31,464 nucleotides of DNA from Nitrospina sp. (GCA_004357365.1 SMVT01000164.1:1-31464), one strand, 5' to 3'. Shown: positions 1 to 8,633, counted from the stretch's first letter. The notes: generated by a model from the letters alone, not told the origin. A program made the numbers and translations.

Positions 1-13
1 GCATCATGCTGGC

Positions 14-1417
14 TTAGAGCGCTTTGAACACCGCATCCAGGGTGGTTCCGGCGTCGCCGAACAGCATGCGGGTGTTCTCTTTGAAGAACAGGGGATTCTG
101 TACGCCGGCATAGCCGGTCGCCATACTGCGTTTCAGCACGATGGTGATTTTGGCTTTCCAGCACTCGAGGACCGGCATACCGGCAATCGGGCTGTTCGGA
201 TCGGTCTGGGCGGAAGGATTGACGATGTCGTTGGCGCCGATGACCACCGCAACATCGACATTGGGAAAGTCGCCGTTGATCTCATCCATTTCGAAAACGA
301 TATCGTAGGGCACCCGGGCTTCCGCCAGCAGGACGTTCATATGCCCCGGCATGCGCCCGGCAACGGGATGAATGCCGAAGCGCACGTTGACTTTTTTGGC
401 CCGGAGCGTCTTCGTCAATTCGTACACGATATGCTGGGCCTGGGCGACCGCCATGCCATATCCCGGAATGATCATGACTTCCTTGGCTTCCGCCAGCAAA
501 CCGGCCACCTCGGGCGCTTCCACGGCCACGACCTCCCCCTGCTCGCCTTCCGCGGCGGGGGCGCCCACGACGGTGCCCGTGGTGGTGCCAAACCCTCCGG
601 CGATAACTGCCAGGAATTTGCGGTTCATCGCGCGGCACATGATGTAGCTGAGGATGGCACCACTGCTTCCCACCAGCGCGCCGGTCACGATCAGCAGATC
701 GTTGTTGAGCATGAAACCGGTGGCCGCGGCAGCCCAACCGGAGTAACTGTTGAGCATGGAGACCACGACCGGCATATCGGCGCCGCCGATCGCCATGACC
801 ATATGGATTCCAAACAGCAGTGCCATACCCGTCAAAATCAGCAAGGGAATGAGTCCGCCCCCGTGACCGGCGGCCGACTGGTCGACGAACATCTTACCCA
901 TATAAATGGCGGTGATCAGCAAACCGAGGTTGAGCCAGTGCCGGGCGGGCAGTAACATCGGGTTGCCCCCGATTTTGCCGCTGAGTTTTCCAAAGGCGAT
1001 GACCGACCCTGAAAACGTAATGGCACCGATCAGGATTCCCAGACAGGTTTCGATGTCGTGAATGGTCAGTTCGACACCCTCAAAAAGCGTGGCCGGATCC
1101 ATAAAGTTGGCGAACCCGACCAGCACGGCCGCCAGGCCGACCAGGCTGTGCAGAATGGCGACCAATTCAGGCATTTCCGTCATTTGCACACGTTTCGCCA
1201 GGATCAGGCCGATGGAGCCGCCGATCACCAACCCGCCGATAAGGATTCCGATATTGGCGGTGATCCCGGCAATGGTCACCACCAGGGCGATGGCCATACC
1301 GATGATGGCGTAAAGATTACCGCGCCGCGACGTTTCCGGGTGGCTCAGTCCCCCCAACGCCAGTATAAACAGAATCGTAGCGCCTATATAAGAGGCGGTG
1401 ACGATACCTGGATTCAT
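14..1417 (-). CDS. pntB: NAD(P) transhydrogenase subunit beta
   Basis: Beta subunit of the proton-translocating transhydrogenase, an inner-membrane complex that uses the proton gradient to drive hydride transfer from NADH to NADP+ and so makes NADPH. The 467-residue length matches the E. coli-type subunit. The first ~270 residues form a bundle of hydrophobic helices (domain II). After an Ala/Glu-rich linker comes the NADP(H)-binding domain III, with GYGMAVAQAQ at 319-328, GAND at 394-397, the KRS motif at 429-431 and GDAGTT near 454. These are the usual domain III signatures. The gene lies 11 nt downstream of pntA on the same strand, so the two are almost certainly one operon. No key residue appears to be missing. 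Identification is very secure. Confidence 0.97.
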   Translation of the reverse strand: MNPGIVTASYIGATILFILALGGLSHPETSRRGNLYAIIGMAIALVVTIAGITANIGILIGGLVIGGSIGLILAKRVQMTEMPELVAILHSLVGLAAVLVGFANFMDPATLFEGVELTIHDIETCLGILIGAITFSGSVIAFGKLSGKIGGNPMLLPARHWLNLGLLITAIYMGKMFVDQSAAGHGGGLIPLLILTGMALLFGIHMVMAIGGADMPVVVSMLNSYSGWAAAATGFMLNNDLLIVTGALVGSSGAILSYIMCRAMNRKFLAVIAGGFGTTTGTVVGAPAAEGEQGEVVAVEAPEVAGLLAEAKEVMIIPGYGMAVAQAQHIVYELTKTLRAKKVNVRFGIHPVAGRMPGHMNVLLAEARVPYDIVFEMDEINGDFPNVDVAVVIGANDIVNPSAQTDPNSPIAGMPVLECWKAKITIVLKRSMATGYAGVQNPLFFKENTRMLFGDAGTTLDAVFKAL

Positions 1418-1428
1418 CTCCTCGACTC

Positions 1429-2988
1429 CTATTTGCGAAACATTGCAAGCATGCGGTGCGTCACCGCGAATCCGCCTGCAATATTGATGGCGGTGATCAG
1501 CACGGCCAACCCAGCCAACCCCATGATGAGTTTGTCACCCGAGCTGATCTGCAGCAGGGCGCCGATGATAATGATACTGCTGATGGCGTTGGTCACGCTC
1601 AGGAGCGGCGTGTGCAATACCGGGGTTACATTCCAGATCACAATGTAACCCAAGAAGCAGGCCAACACAAATACCGTGAAGTGCGCCATGAACGAGGCCG
1701 GCGCGACCGCCCCCAGTCCGAACAACGCCAGCCCGCCCACACCGAACGTGATGGCCGGTCCCCGCCAGGAGGGCTTTTCTTTCGCCTGGATGACCGGTTC
1801 GGGCGTCTTGGCCTCTTCCGCAGGTTGGGCCGGTGCCGCCGACAGCTTGGGCGCGGGCGGTGGCCAGGTTACTTTACCGTCTTTAACCACGGTGGTGCCG
1901 CGGACCACTTCGTCTTCCATATCGACGACCACCTTGCCGTCCTTTTCGGGACACATGTCGGACAACATGTGACGCAAATTGGTGCCATACAATTGGCTGG
2001 ACTGGGCCGCCATGCGGCTGGGCAAATCGGTATAGCCGATGATCGAAACGCCGTGGACTTGAATCACTTTGTCGGCCTCGCTCAATTTGCAGTTGCCGCC
2101 CTGTTCCGCGGCGAGGTCGACGATGACGCTGCCGTCTTTCATGGACTCCACCATATCAGCGGTGATCAACTCCGGCGCCGGTTTGCCGGGAATCAGTGCG
2201 GTGGTGATGATGATGTCCACCTCTTTCGCCTGTTGCGCGAAGAGTTCCATTTCCGCCTTGATAAACTCCTCGCTCATCACTTTGGCGTAGCCGCCGGCAC
2301 CCGAACCCTCTTCTTCAAAGTCGAGCTCCAGAAACTCCGCGTCCATACTTTCCACCTGCTCTTTGACTTCCGGCCGGGTGTCGAACGCGCGGACAATAGC
2401 GCCCATGCTTCTGGCGGCGCCGATCGCCGAAAGGCCGGCCACACCGGCACCAATCACCATCACTTTCGCCGGCGGAATTTTGCCCGCGGCGGTAATCTGA
2501 CCGGTGAAAAACCGGCCGAAGTGCTGGGCCGCTTCGATCACGGCGCGGTATCCGGCAATGTTCGCCATCGAACTGAGCGCATCCAGTTTCTGGGCGCGCG
2601 AAATGCGCGGCACACTGTCCATCGCCAGGGCCGTGACTTTTTTCTCCGCCAGTTTTTTGAGCAATTCCGGGTTCTGGGCCGGCCAGAGGAAGGTGATCAA
2701 TATCTGGTTTTCATGCAGCAGGTCCACCTCTTCGGAGTTCAGGCCCGGGTTGAATTGGGGTGACCTCACTTTTAACAGGATGTCGCTGTCGTTCCAGATG
2801 GCTTTGGCATTTTCCACCACCGCCGCGCCCGCTTCGGTGTAGGCGGCATCGGAATAATGCGCGGAAACACCGGCACCCGATTGAACGGCGACTTCAAAAC
2901 CCAGTTTGATCAGCTGACCGACGACTTCCGGAGTGGCCGCCACCCGTTTTTCGCCGGAGTGAACTTCTTTGGGTATGCCTACTTTCAT
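1429..2988 (-). CDS. pntA: NAD(P) transhydrogenase subunit alpha (unsplit)
   Basis: Alpha subunit of the proton-translocating transhydrogenase (519 aa), partner of pntB just downstream. Residues 1-~375 are the NAD(H)-binding domain I, with the RQD-loop residues R128/Q133/D136, the dinucleotide motif GAGVAG at 180-185 and the acidic ribose-binding D203 (AFDTRP). A Pro/Ala/Glu-rich linker (~375-408) leads to four hydrophobic helices (~410-519), the alpha part of membrane domain II. The alpha chain is therefore a single polypeptide as in E. coli, not split into PntAA and PntAB as in Rhodospirillum. The ATG at 2988 is preceded by an AAGGGA-like ribosome site. A sigma70-like promoter lies 45 nt further up (3033-3060). 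Product identity is very secure. Confidence 0.97.
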   Translation of the reverse strand: MKVGIPKEVHSGEKRVAATPEVVGQLIKLGFEVAVQSGAGVSAHYSDAAYTEAGAAVVENAKAIWNDSDILLKVRSPQFNPGLNSEEVDLLHENQILITFLWPAQNPELLKKLAEKKVTALAMDSVPRISRAQKLDALSSMANIAGYRAVIEAAQHFGRFFTGQITAAGKIPPAKVMVIGAGVAGLSAIGAARSMGAIVRAFDTRPEVKEQVESMDAEFLELDFEEEGSGAGGYAKVMSEEFIKAEMELFAQQAKEVDIIITTALIPGKPAPELITADMVESMKDGSVIVDLAAEQGGNCKLSEADKVIQVHGVSIIGYTDLPSRMAAQSSQLYGTNLRHMLSDMCPEKDGKVVVDMEDEVVRGTTVVKDGKVTWPPPAPKLSAAPAQPAEEAKTPEPVIQAKEKPSWRGPAITFGVGGLALFGLGAVAPASFMAHFTVFVLACFLGYIVIWNVTPVLHTPLLSVTNAISSIIIIGALLQISSGDKLIMGLAGLAVLITAINIAGGFAVTHRMLAMFRK

Positions 2989-3032
2989 GGTGGGGTCCCT
3001 TGCATGGAATCAATTCCGAAAAAAGCAAACGA

Positions 3033-3060
3033 ATCCTAACGAAACCGCGTACCCAGTCAA
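3033..3060 (-). promoter_or_regulatory. pntA: putative sigma70 promoter of pntAB
   Basis: Read on the minus strand there is a TTGACT -35 (3060-3055), a 16-nt spacer and a TAGGAT -10 (3038-3033), about 45 nt before the pntA ATG. The -35 is a 5/6 match to the sigma70 consensus and the -10 is a 4/6 match. This is pattern matching only. Confidence 0.45.
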
Positions 3061-3159
3061 AAAAAATTTGATCCGGGCCAAATGAGCCCCAAACATTAAC
3101 ATACAAACGGGTTCATGACCATTTTTCAATAGCAGATTCTCATAAAATTTAAAGTTTCC

Positions 3160-3290
3160 AAAAATCGAACCGTCCCTGCCGGTTTCGAACCCGCAACCAC
3201 CCGGAAGTTTCTCCTCCGATGGGGAACCGAAAGGGGACCTCTCGACCCTGGCCGGGGCGCGGGTTCGGGAACTCATCGGAGTCCATTCGG
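3160..3290. other. structured noncoding segment, possible pseudoknot RNA
   Basis: This lies in the roughly 555-bp gene-free stretch between pntA and the diguanylate cyclase. CGAACCCGC at 3186-3194 is perfectly complementary to GCGGGTTCG at 3259-3267, and G-T pairs extend it to 12 pairs (3183-3194 with 3259-3270). CCCGG at 3200-3204 can pair with CCGGG at 3252-3256 inside it. CTCCGATG at 3214-3221 is perfectly complementary to CATCGGAG at 3274-3281, outside the first stem, so the two helices together would make a pseudoknot. A small hairpin (3167-3172 with 3180-3185) sits at the left edge. The strand is undetermined: it could be a leader of pntA (minus) or of the cyclase (plus), or a free-standing RNA. 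No known riboswitch consensus was recognised. The rest of 2989-3545 shows only the pntA promoter and an AT-rich -10-like TATATAGA near 3368. Confidence 0.35.
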
Positions 3291-3545
3291 GCCCCTTCCG
3301 GCCGCCGGATTTTCCGACATACAGCCGCTCCCTCGGAATTCCAGCAACTTATTGGTTTTAATGGATTTATATAGATTCAGGCCAGCCACCCCGATCTTTC
3401 AATTACATTGAAAACCGGGAGGGCTCCGGTTAGAATAAATCAAGGGCAACCAGCGGCCAAAATGAGGGGGGAATGGAGCCTGTCCCAGACCCCAAATAGG
3501 AGGCAGGGCCCTCTTTTTCAACGATTTTACCTCCGATGGAATTTG

Positions 3546-4898
3546 ATGAGACCGGAAGACTTCAATTTTGACATTCAAGAGACCGAGATCCTGGCGGACG
3601 ACTTTTCCCAGTTTTTCAATATTTTTGAAAAAGTCTTCAAATTCTATTTCTTCGCCCGCAATGCCGAGGGCGCGCTAACCTACATCAGCCCGAAAATCAC
3701 CGAAGTCCTGGGGTACGAGCCGGCGGATTTCAAGAAAAACTGGAAAAAGTATCTGACCGAACACCTCACCAACAGGGAAATGGTTTTAAGGTCGGAGTTG
3801 CCCCAGTACAGCGGCAAGCATATCAAACCCTACAGTGTCGAAATCAAAAGTAAAATGGGTGAGAATGTCTGGCTGGACATTCACGAAACCCCGGTCCTGG
3901 ACCGCGCCGGAAAGGTGGTGAAGTATCAGGGACTGGCCATCGACTACACCACCCGCAAATCCCAGGAAAACCAGCTTCGCAGGCGGGAAAAACGGTTCCG
4001 GGAAATCAGCCAGTCCTCGCCCATCGGCATCTTCCACGCCGATCCCAAAGACCTGTTGACCTACGTCAACCCCGCGTGGCAGATCATAACCGGGCGGCCC
4101 ATGGCCGAGACCCTGGGCAATCCCTGGTGGCGGCCCATTCATCCTGACGACAAAGCCGAGGTGTTCAGGACCTGGGAACAGGCGGCCACCGAGGAGCGGG
4201 AAATTTCCATCGAATGCCGCATCATCCGGCCCGACAAAAAAACGGTCTGGGTGCAACTGCGTTCCCGGTTTCTGTTCGACGACAACGGCAAAATCACTTT
4301 CGGCACGTTGGAAAACATTAACGAGAGAAAAGAGGCGCAGGAAAAACAGGAGCAGTTGATCCAGGAGTTGCTGGACCTCAAGAAGAAGCTGGAAATTTCC
4401 GTCCGCACCGATCCTTTGACCGATTTGCCGAACCGCCGGGGATTGGCGGAAAAACTGGACTACGAAAAAATCCGGTACGACCGCAGTCAGAACCCGTTCA
4501 CCATCATCATGGGAGACATCGATCATTTCAAAAATATCAACGACACCTTCGGCCACGTCGCGGGAGACCGCATTCTGGCCTGGATCGCGAAACTGTTGAA
4601 AGATAACTCCCGAAAGCAGGACATTGTGTCGCGGTGGGGCGGCGAGGAATTCATCATTCTCCTCCCGGAAACGGACCTGAAGAACGGGGCCATCTTTGCG
4701 GAAAAACTGAGAGCCAAAATCGAAAGCGAAGTCTTCATCTATCAGGACCGCGAAATCCCCGTCACCATCAGCTTCGGCCTGAGCGTGTTCAACCGGAAAG
4801 GCCTGAAGATCGACGACGTCATCAAACAGGCCGACCAATGTCTCTATGAAGCCAAGGACCAGGGACGCAACAAGGTGATCTTCAAAAAAATCTCCTGA
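3546..4898 (+). CDS. PAS-PAS-GGDEF diguanylate cyclase
   Basis: Predicted cytoplasmic diguanylate cyclase that condenses two GTP into cyclic di-GMP under control of sensory domains. From the ATG at 3546 (450 aa), PAS domain 1 spans ~25-137 and PAS domain 2 ~150-262. A charged, coiled-coil-like linker follows (~262-285), then the GGDEF domain (285-450). The active site is GGEEF at 365-369, preceded by an intact product-inhibition I-site RxxD (RKQD, 356-359). DPLTDLPNRR and DIDHFKNINDTFGH are typical of the family, so the enzyme should be active and feedback-inhibited. No transmembrane segment is visible. The frame is open back to a TTG at 3408 and includes an ATG at 3462. The 3546 start is chosen because the PAS region begins shortly after it and the upstream residues look unstructured, but it is not certain. 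The PAS ligand is unknown. Confidence 0.9.
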   Translation: MRPEDFNFDIQETEILADDFSQFFNIFEKVFKFYFFARNAEGALTYISPKITEVLGYEPADFKKNWKKYLTEHLTNREMVLRSELPQYSGKHIKPYSVEIKSKMGENVWLDIHETPVLDRAGKVVKYQGLAIDYTTRKSQENQLRRREKRFREISQSSPIGIFHADPKDLLTYVNPAWQIITGRPMAETLGNPWWRPIHPDDKAEVFRTWEQAATEEREISIECRIIRPDKKTVWVQLRSRFLFDDNGKITFGTLENINERKEAQEKQEQLIQELLDLKKKLEISVRTDPLTDLPNRRGLAEKLDYEKIRYDRSQNPFTIIMGDIDHFKNINDTFGHVAGDRILAWIAKLLKDNSRKQDIVSRWGGEEFIILLPETDLKNGAIFAEKLRAKIESEVFIYQDREIPVTISFGLSVFNRKGLKIDDVIKQADQCLYEAKDQGRNKVIFKKIS

Positions 4899-5002
4899 TG
4901 GATCGCCGGCCCAAACCGGTCCTCTCGCCGGACAAAATCTTATTAAGAAACCAAAGAAGACGGTGATGTCATACGTGTATCCAGAAGGGCGGATGGCTGG
5001 AT

Positions 5003-6667
5003 TCACTCATCCATATCGTCGAAGACGCCGGAGGCGAGGCTTTTGCGGGCGGTGCGGGCTTCTTGTTCAGCCCGGGTGATGCCCTGGTCGTAGTCGTTGT
5101 GATCCACAAATCTTAATACCCGCTCCATTTCCGGATGCCTCCGCAGGTACAGTTTCGCCATGGTCTGGCAGACGCGGCGGTACTTGGGATGGCCTGCCTT
5201 CTGCGTGCGCAGTTCGGTGAAGTGGCCCAGCTCCCGGAGATTCATCCCCATGTTCCAGCGGATGAAATGATTGAACAGGGAAGCGTATTGCGCTTCGGCA
5301 CGCATACCTGCCTTGATCAGATCGCCGTACAGACTCTCCGCCCGCTCGAAGCATTCCTGCGCCGCCTCCCCTTTGCCGATTTCCTGAATCTCTTCCGGGA
5401 TCGAATAGCCCAGCAATACTCCCATGTCCTGCCTCTGCTGGGTCAGCATGCGATGCCTCTGCAGGTCGCGGTACTCGGCGAACCCGGCGATGATGTCGAA
5501 GTTGACGGGATAGCCGTATTCGAGCGCGCGGCCCGGGCGGTCGCGTTTCGATTGCCGTTCGCCGGTGTACACCGCAAAAATTTCCTTTTGCTTCGCTTCC
5601 GGCAGTGCGCGGACGATGCCACGAATTTGCCCGGTCGGGTGCTGAACGTAAGGAAAAATCATCGACGCCAGCAGATTGACCCAATAGTCCTCATCCCGGT
5701 CCTCCAGCAGAACCACTTCCGGCGACGAATCGATGCTCACCCCCTGAAACAGATCGTCGCACAGGGTCCGCATGGCGCGGTCGATTTTTATCCGGTAATC
5801 ATTTTTGGCGGCGCGTTTGATGAACGTTGGAATCAGGTGATTGAGGGCGTCCCTGATTTTTTCCGCCAGATCCTGCGCCTCCATAAAATCCTGGCTGAGC
5901 AGTTTGGAGATGAGCCCCGAATAAAAACGCCCGTTGCCGACCAGCCCCAGATTCGCCTGCGTCGCGGCCGGCAGGACACAGCGGATCACGTCGCACGCCG
6001 CGCTGCGGATGGTGAAGTTGTAGGCGATGCGGTGCGCGCGGCGCTCGTTGTCGCCCTCCAGGTCCTTCAAACCGGCTTTGCGGGTGCCGCCGTTGCGTTC
6101 CACTTCGATGGGAAATTGTTCTGCGGGCAAACGTTTCCGAAAAAGTTCCTGCATCGGCTCGACCATGGAGGCGTAGGTCTCGAAAATAAAATCCATCGTC
6201 TGCACGTAGGCCTCCTTCAAACCGGAGGCCCTGATGTTGGCGGGACAGACGTAACGCCACCGTCCTTCCCTCTGTTGGTCGTACAGCACGTAGCGGGTGG
6301 ACTCTTCGATGGGCGATCCGCCGATCCGGCAGTCCTCGATGATTTTTGTCATGAGGTTGGAAATTTCCTCGATGCACAGGGGCGCGACCGCCAGCTCCGC
6401 CACCGACTCGTCGCCGAATTTGTTGACGACGCGGTCGATCATTTCACTGCCCTTGACGTCGTTGGGGGTGCCGTCGGGGTTGAGGAACTCGCGCACCACG
6501 GTTTCCTTGAAGCCGGTGGGGGCGCGGCTGTATCGGGCGAGCGCGGCGCCGATCACCTCCGGGTTGAGATTCTTCAGCGAAAACACCTTGGCCTCCACGT
6601 CGGTCACGTAAGGACGGAGGAGGGCTTTCTCGCGGTCGGTCAACTCATCGGTTCGTTTGGGTTTCAT
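5003..6667 (-). CDS. tandem ThyX-like protein (FAD-dependent thymidylate synthase family)
   Basis: A 554-residue protein made of two ThyX-like halves, about twice the usual ThyX length (~220-250 aa). The N-terminal half shows the ThyX landmarks ALARYSRAP (~42-50), GDESVAELA (85-93), ESTRYVLYD (122-130) and VLPAATQANLGLVGNGR (231-247). In the C-terminal half there is RHRMLTQQRQ (~404-413) and NLRELGHFTELR (~476-487). ThyX normally makes dTMP from dUMP with FAD and methylenetetrahydrofolate. In the first copy the signature RHR is replaced by DCR (112-114), while the second copy keeps RHR but has TQQRQ where NExSxRY is expected. Catalytic activity is therefore uncertain. The start at 6667 overlaps the end of the FGE-like gene by 23 nt. 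The frame is open to 6760, but the upstream residues look unrelated. It is the last gene of a four-gene minus-strand run. Confidence 0.8.
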   Translation of the reverse strand: MKPKRTDELTDREKALLRPYVTDVEAKVFSLKNLNPEVIGAALARYSRAPTGFKETVVREFLNPDGTPNDVKGSEMIDRVVNKFGDESVAELAVAPLCIEEISNLMTKIIEDCRIGGSPIEESTRYVLYDQQREGRWRYVCPANIRASGLKEAYVQTMDFIFETYASMVEPMQELFRKRLPAEQFPIEVERNGGTRKAGLKDLEGDNERRAHRIAYNFTIRSAACDVIRCVLPAATQANLGLVGNGRFYSGLISKLLSQDFMEAQDLAEKIRDALNHLIPTFIKRAAKNDYRIKIDRAMRTLCDDLFQGVSIDSSPEVVLLEDRDEDYWVNLLASMIFPYVQHPTGQIRGIVRALPEAKQKEIFAVYTGERQSKRDRPGRALEYGYPVNFDIIAGFAEYRDLQRHRMLTQQRQDMGVLLGYSIPEEIQEIGKGEAAQECFERAESLYGDLIKAGMRAEAQYASLFNHFIRWNMGMNLRELGHFTELRTQKAGHPKYRRVCQTMAKLYLRRHPEMERVLRFVDHNDYDQGITRAEQEARTARKSLASGVFDDMDE

Positions 6668-7571
6668 CGATGGGGTCTTTGGCGCACCGGAAACCGGTGT
6701 CGTTGAAACGGACTTCGGGACGGCTCCACCGGCGGAACGCGCTGTGCAGGGTGTCTTCATAATTCACCCACGATCCGCCGCGTACCCCCTTGAATTTGCC
6801 GGTCTTCGGTCCTTTCGGATTTTTGTTTATTTTCTTCTTGTAATAATTCCGGTCGTACCAGTCGGCCACCCATTCCCAGGCGTTGCCCGCCAGATCATGC
6901 ACGCCGTAAATGGATGCTCCGTTGGGATAGGCACCCACGTCGGTCATGGTGAACACCCCCCGCCACTTTCTGCGGTAGGTGGCCTTGCCGGGCGGCGGTT
7001 TGTTGCCCCAGGGGTACAGATTGCCGGCGGGTCCGCGGGCGGCCTTTTCCCATTCCGCCTCAGTGGGCAGGCGCTTGCCGCGCCACTTGCAATAGGCCGC
7101 CGCATCGTACCAGTTCACCTGGGTCACCGGCTGGTTGTTGATTTTTTTGAGAAAGCTTTTTCCCTTCCACAAATTGCCCTGGCGGCAGGCGTCGGTTGCG
7201 CAGGTGTCGTCCAGGGCGGGACGGTGCCCGGTGACGTTCACGAACTCCAGATAGTTTGTGTTGGTGACCTCGTACACATCGATCCAATATCGGTCGAGAT
7301 AAACGGAATGGCTGGGTAATTCATCCTTGAACCACCAGCGCGAACAGGTCTTGTCCACCCGGGTGCACATCTCCAGCATGTGACTCACCTGATCGAAGGA
7401 CAATCCCATCTTGAACCGGCCGGCGGGAATTTCGACCATATCTGAAAACTGGCGCCTCACATCGGCCGGCTCATTTACGGTATCGGCATGGATCAACGGG
7501 GGCGCTCCCGGAACCAACAAAAAAACGGGAAGCATCCAGAGAACAACTGTCAGGAAACGGCTGACCATCAA
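6645..7571 (-). CDS. secreted SUMF1/FGE-fold protein
   Basis: A formylglycine-generating-enzyme (sulfatase-modifying factor) fold protein of 308 aa with an N-terminal signal peptide (hydrophobic ~5-24, likely cleavage after HA at 28-29), so it is probably periplasmic. Family hallmarks are MVEIPAGRFKMG (~45-56), the PVTQVNWYDAAAYCKWRGKRLPTEAEWEKAARG stretch, YPWG, GVHDLAGNAWEWVADWY and the C-terminal VRGGSWVN...RRWSRP...DTGFRCA. The Cys pair that true FGE enzymes carry after GGS is absent: the segment reads GGSWVNYEDTLHSAFRR. Formylglycine synthesis is therefore unlikely, and a binding or structural role, as in many bacterial FGE-fold proteins, is more probable. Extra Cys pairs (CTRVDKTC, CATDAC) could form disulfides in the periplasm. 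It sits 46 nt downstream of the DUF4149-like gene and overlaps the ThyX-like gene. Confidence 0.88.
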   Translation of the reverse strand: MMVSRFLTVVLWMLPVFLLVPGAPPLIHADTVNEPADVRRQFSDMVEIPAGRFKMGLSFDQVSHMLEMCTRVDKTCSRWWFKDELPSHSVYLDRYWIDVYEVTNTNYLEFVNVTGHRPALDDTCATDACRQGNLWKGKSFLKKINNQPVTQVNWYDAAAYCKWRGKRLPTEAEWEKAARGPAGNLYPWGNKPPPGKATYRRKWRGVFTMTDVGAYPNGASIYGVHDLAGNAWEWVADWYDRNYYKKKINKNPKGPKTGKFKGVRGGSWVNYEDTLHSAFRRWSRPEVRFNDTGFRCAKDPIDETQTNR

Positions 7572-7617
7572 TAATAATAAATTCGTCCTGCGTTGAATGG
7601 AATCAGGGGAAAGAACC

Positions 7618-8166
7618 TTATACGGCGCCGGAACTTCCGGAACCGTCTCTAAACCGGGTCATCTCCTTGCCGTGAATGTAAAACAGGGAAAGCCCCAGGA
7701 TCATATTTACCGTATACAGCCACGTCAACTGGCTGTGATAACTGTCAAACCGGGCCTGCAATCTGAGATCGGCGGGGTGGGCCTGTTTCTGCTGATCCAG
7801 GTCATGCATCTGCGGACGCAGGACACTGCCGATATAAAGCGCCAGCACCACCATGATCGCCAGCACCACTTCCTTGGTGAATCTTTTTTGGGTCACCACC
7901 GGTTCCACGTAACCGGCCCAGCTTTTTTGCGCCGCCAGATGTTTGAGGATCACCGCCGCGACCATCAAACCCATGCACCAGTAAATAATATGAACGTTAA
8001 ACGCATCCATGATGCCGTTCATGATACTACTGGCCATCGGCTTTTGTTCCTTGAGTTTGACGCGAACCACAATTTCCGTCAGGATGCCCAGCAGAAACAT
8101 CCCGCCGACCCAAAGGGACAGCGAAAACAGGTACAGCCAGTTGGAAAAATAGATAAGACGCTTCAT
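7618..8166 (-). CDS. DUF4149-like four-helix membrane protein
   Basis: Small integral membrane protein (182 aa) with four predicted transmembrane helices at roughly 9-31, 58-80, 97-117 and 146-167. The first helix has the SLWVGGMF signature, and the overall pattern, including a HDLDQQKQAHPADLRLQARFDSYHSQLTWLY loop before the last helix, is that of the DUF4149/TMEM205-like family. Function is unknown. The neighbours on both sides, a one-TM protein 41 nt upstream and a secreted FGE-fold protein 46 nt downstream, are also envelope proteins, so a shared envelope role is plausible but unproven. The ATG at 8166 is the natural start because the first helix begins right after it. Confidence 0.75.
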   Translation of the reverse strand: MKRLIYFSNWLYLFSLSLWVGGMFLLGILTEIVVRVKLKEQKPMASSIMNGIMDAFNVHIIYWCMGLMVAAVILKHLAAQKSWAGYVEPVVTQKRFTKEVVLAIMVVLALYIGSVLRPQMHDLDQQKQAHPADLRLQARFDSYHSQLTWLYTVNMILGLSLFYIHGKEMTRFRDGSGSSGAV

Positions 8167-8207
8167 AAACGAACGGAGATGTTACACTCCGTCTCCTCTT
8201 TCAAAAT

Positions 8208-8510
8208 TCACCGCCCCCCGGAAACCTTTTTGCGCAATTCCTTGAAACTGTCCTCGATCTCCTGAGCCTGTTCCTGCCTCATCCGCGCGACCGCCGGAGC
8301 GTCCCCGCCCCACCAGCTTTTGACCGTGGTGCCGGTCTTGTACCGGTTGACGGAACTGAGCACGGATAAATAAATCACGCCGTACATTACGACGATCCCG
8401 TACAGAAGCCACGGGAGGAAAGATGTGAGCCGCTTTTGTTCCTGTTTCGGCTTACTTTCCCACCAGGCCACCAGGTCACGCCATTTGGATATCAGTTTAC
8501 GCATGGCCAT
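8208..8510 (-). CDS. small single-TM hypothetical protein
   Basis: A 100-residue protein of no recognised family. The N-terminal ~28 residues are basic and Trp-rich (WRDLVAWWESKPKQEQKR). One strong transmembrane helix follows at ~31-52, then a hydrophilic tail with a charged, helical stretch (MRQEQAQEIEDSFKELRKK). Positive residues before the helix suggest the N terminus faces the cytoplasm. It is first in a four-gene minus-strand run with short spacings, which supports it being a real gene. A second ATG lies two codons downstream and could equally be the start. Confidence 0.6.
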   Translation of the reverse strand: MAMRKLISKWRDLVAWWESKPKQEQKRLTSFLPWLLYGIVVMYGVIYLSVLSSVNRYKTGTTVKSWWGGDAPAVARMRQEQAQEIEDSFKELRKKVSGGR

Positions 8511-8633
8511 TCCCGCAAAGCCGAGATATTCGGTCCCTTTAAATCAAATATGCGTCCAAACAGATTAACCGGGCCATCATAGCAAAACCCCTATGGCGAT
8601 ACAAGTTAGCGGCTCCCGGCGGCGCGGGGTTTA

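Noticed and set aside
1456..2763. Long plus-strand open frame antisense to pntA
   Set aside because: His/Arg-rich, low-complexity translation typical of the antisense of GC-rich genes; pntA on the other strand is unambiguous.
3173..3270. tRNA-like T-arm (GCGGGTTCGAAACC on the minus strand)
   Set aside because: The T-stem has a mismatch, and no matching acceptor, anticodon arm or discriminator could be laid out around it. It is better explained as part of the local inverted repeats.
4899..5002. Terminator between the convergent cyclase and ThyX-like genes
   Set aside because: Only weak GC-rich inverted bases (CCGG repeats) without a clean stem followed by a T-run on either strand.
5135..6706. 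523-codon plus-strand frame antisense to the ThyX-like gene
   Set aside because: Shadow frame caused by high GC codon bias; the sense-strand protein has clear family motifs and this one has none.
6645..7571. Active formylglycine-generating enzyme
   Set aside because: The fold matches, but the Cys pair needed for catalysis after GGS is absent and no sulfatase gene is nearby.
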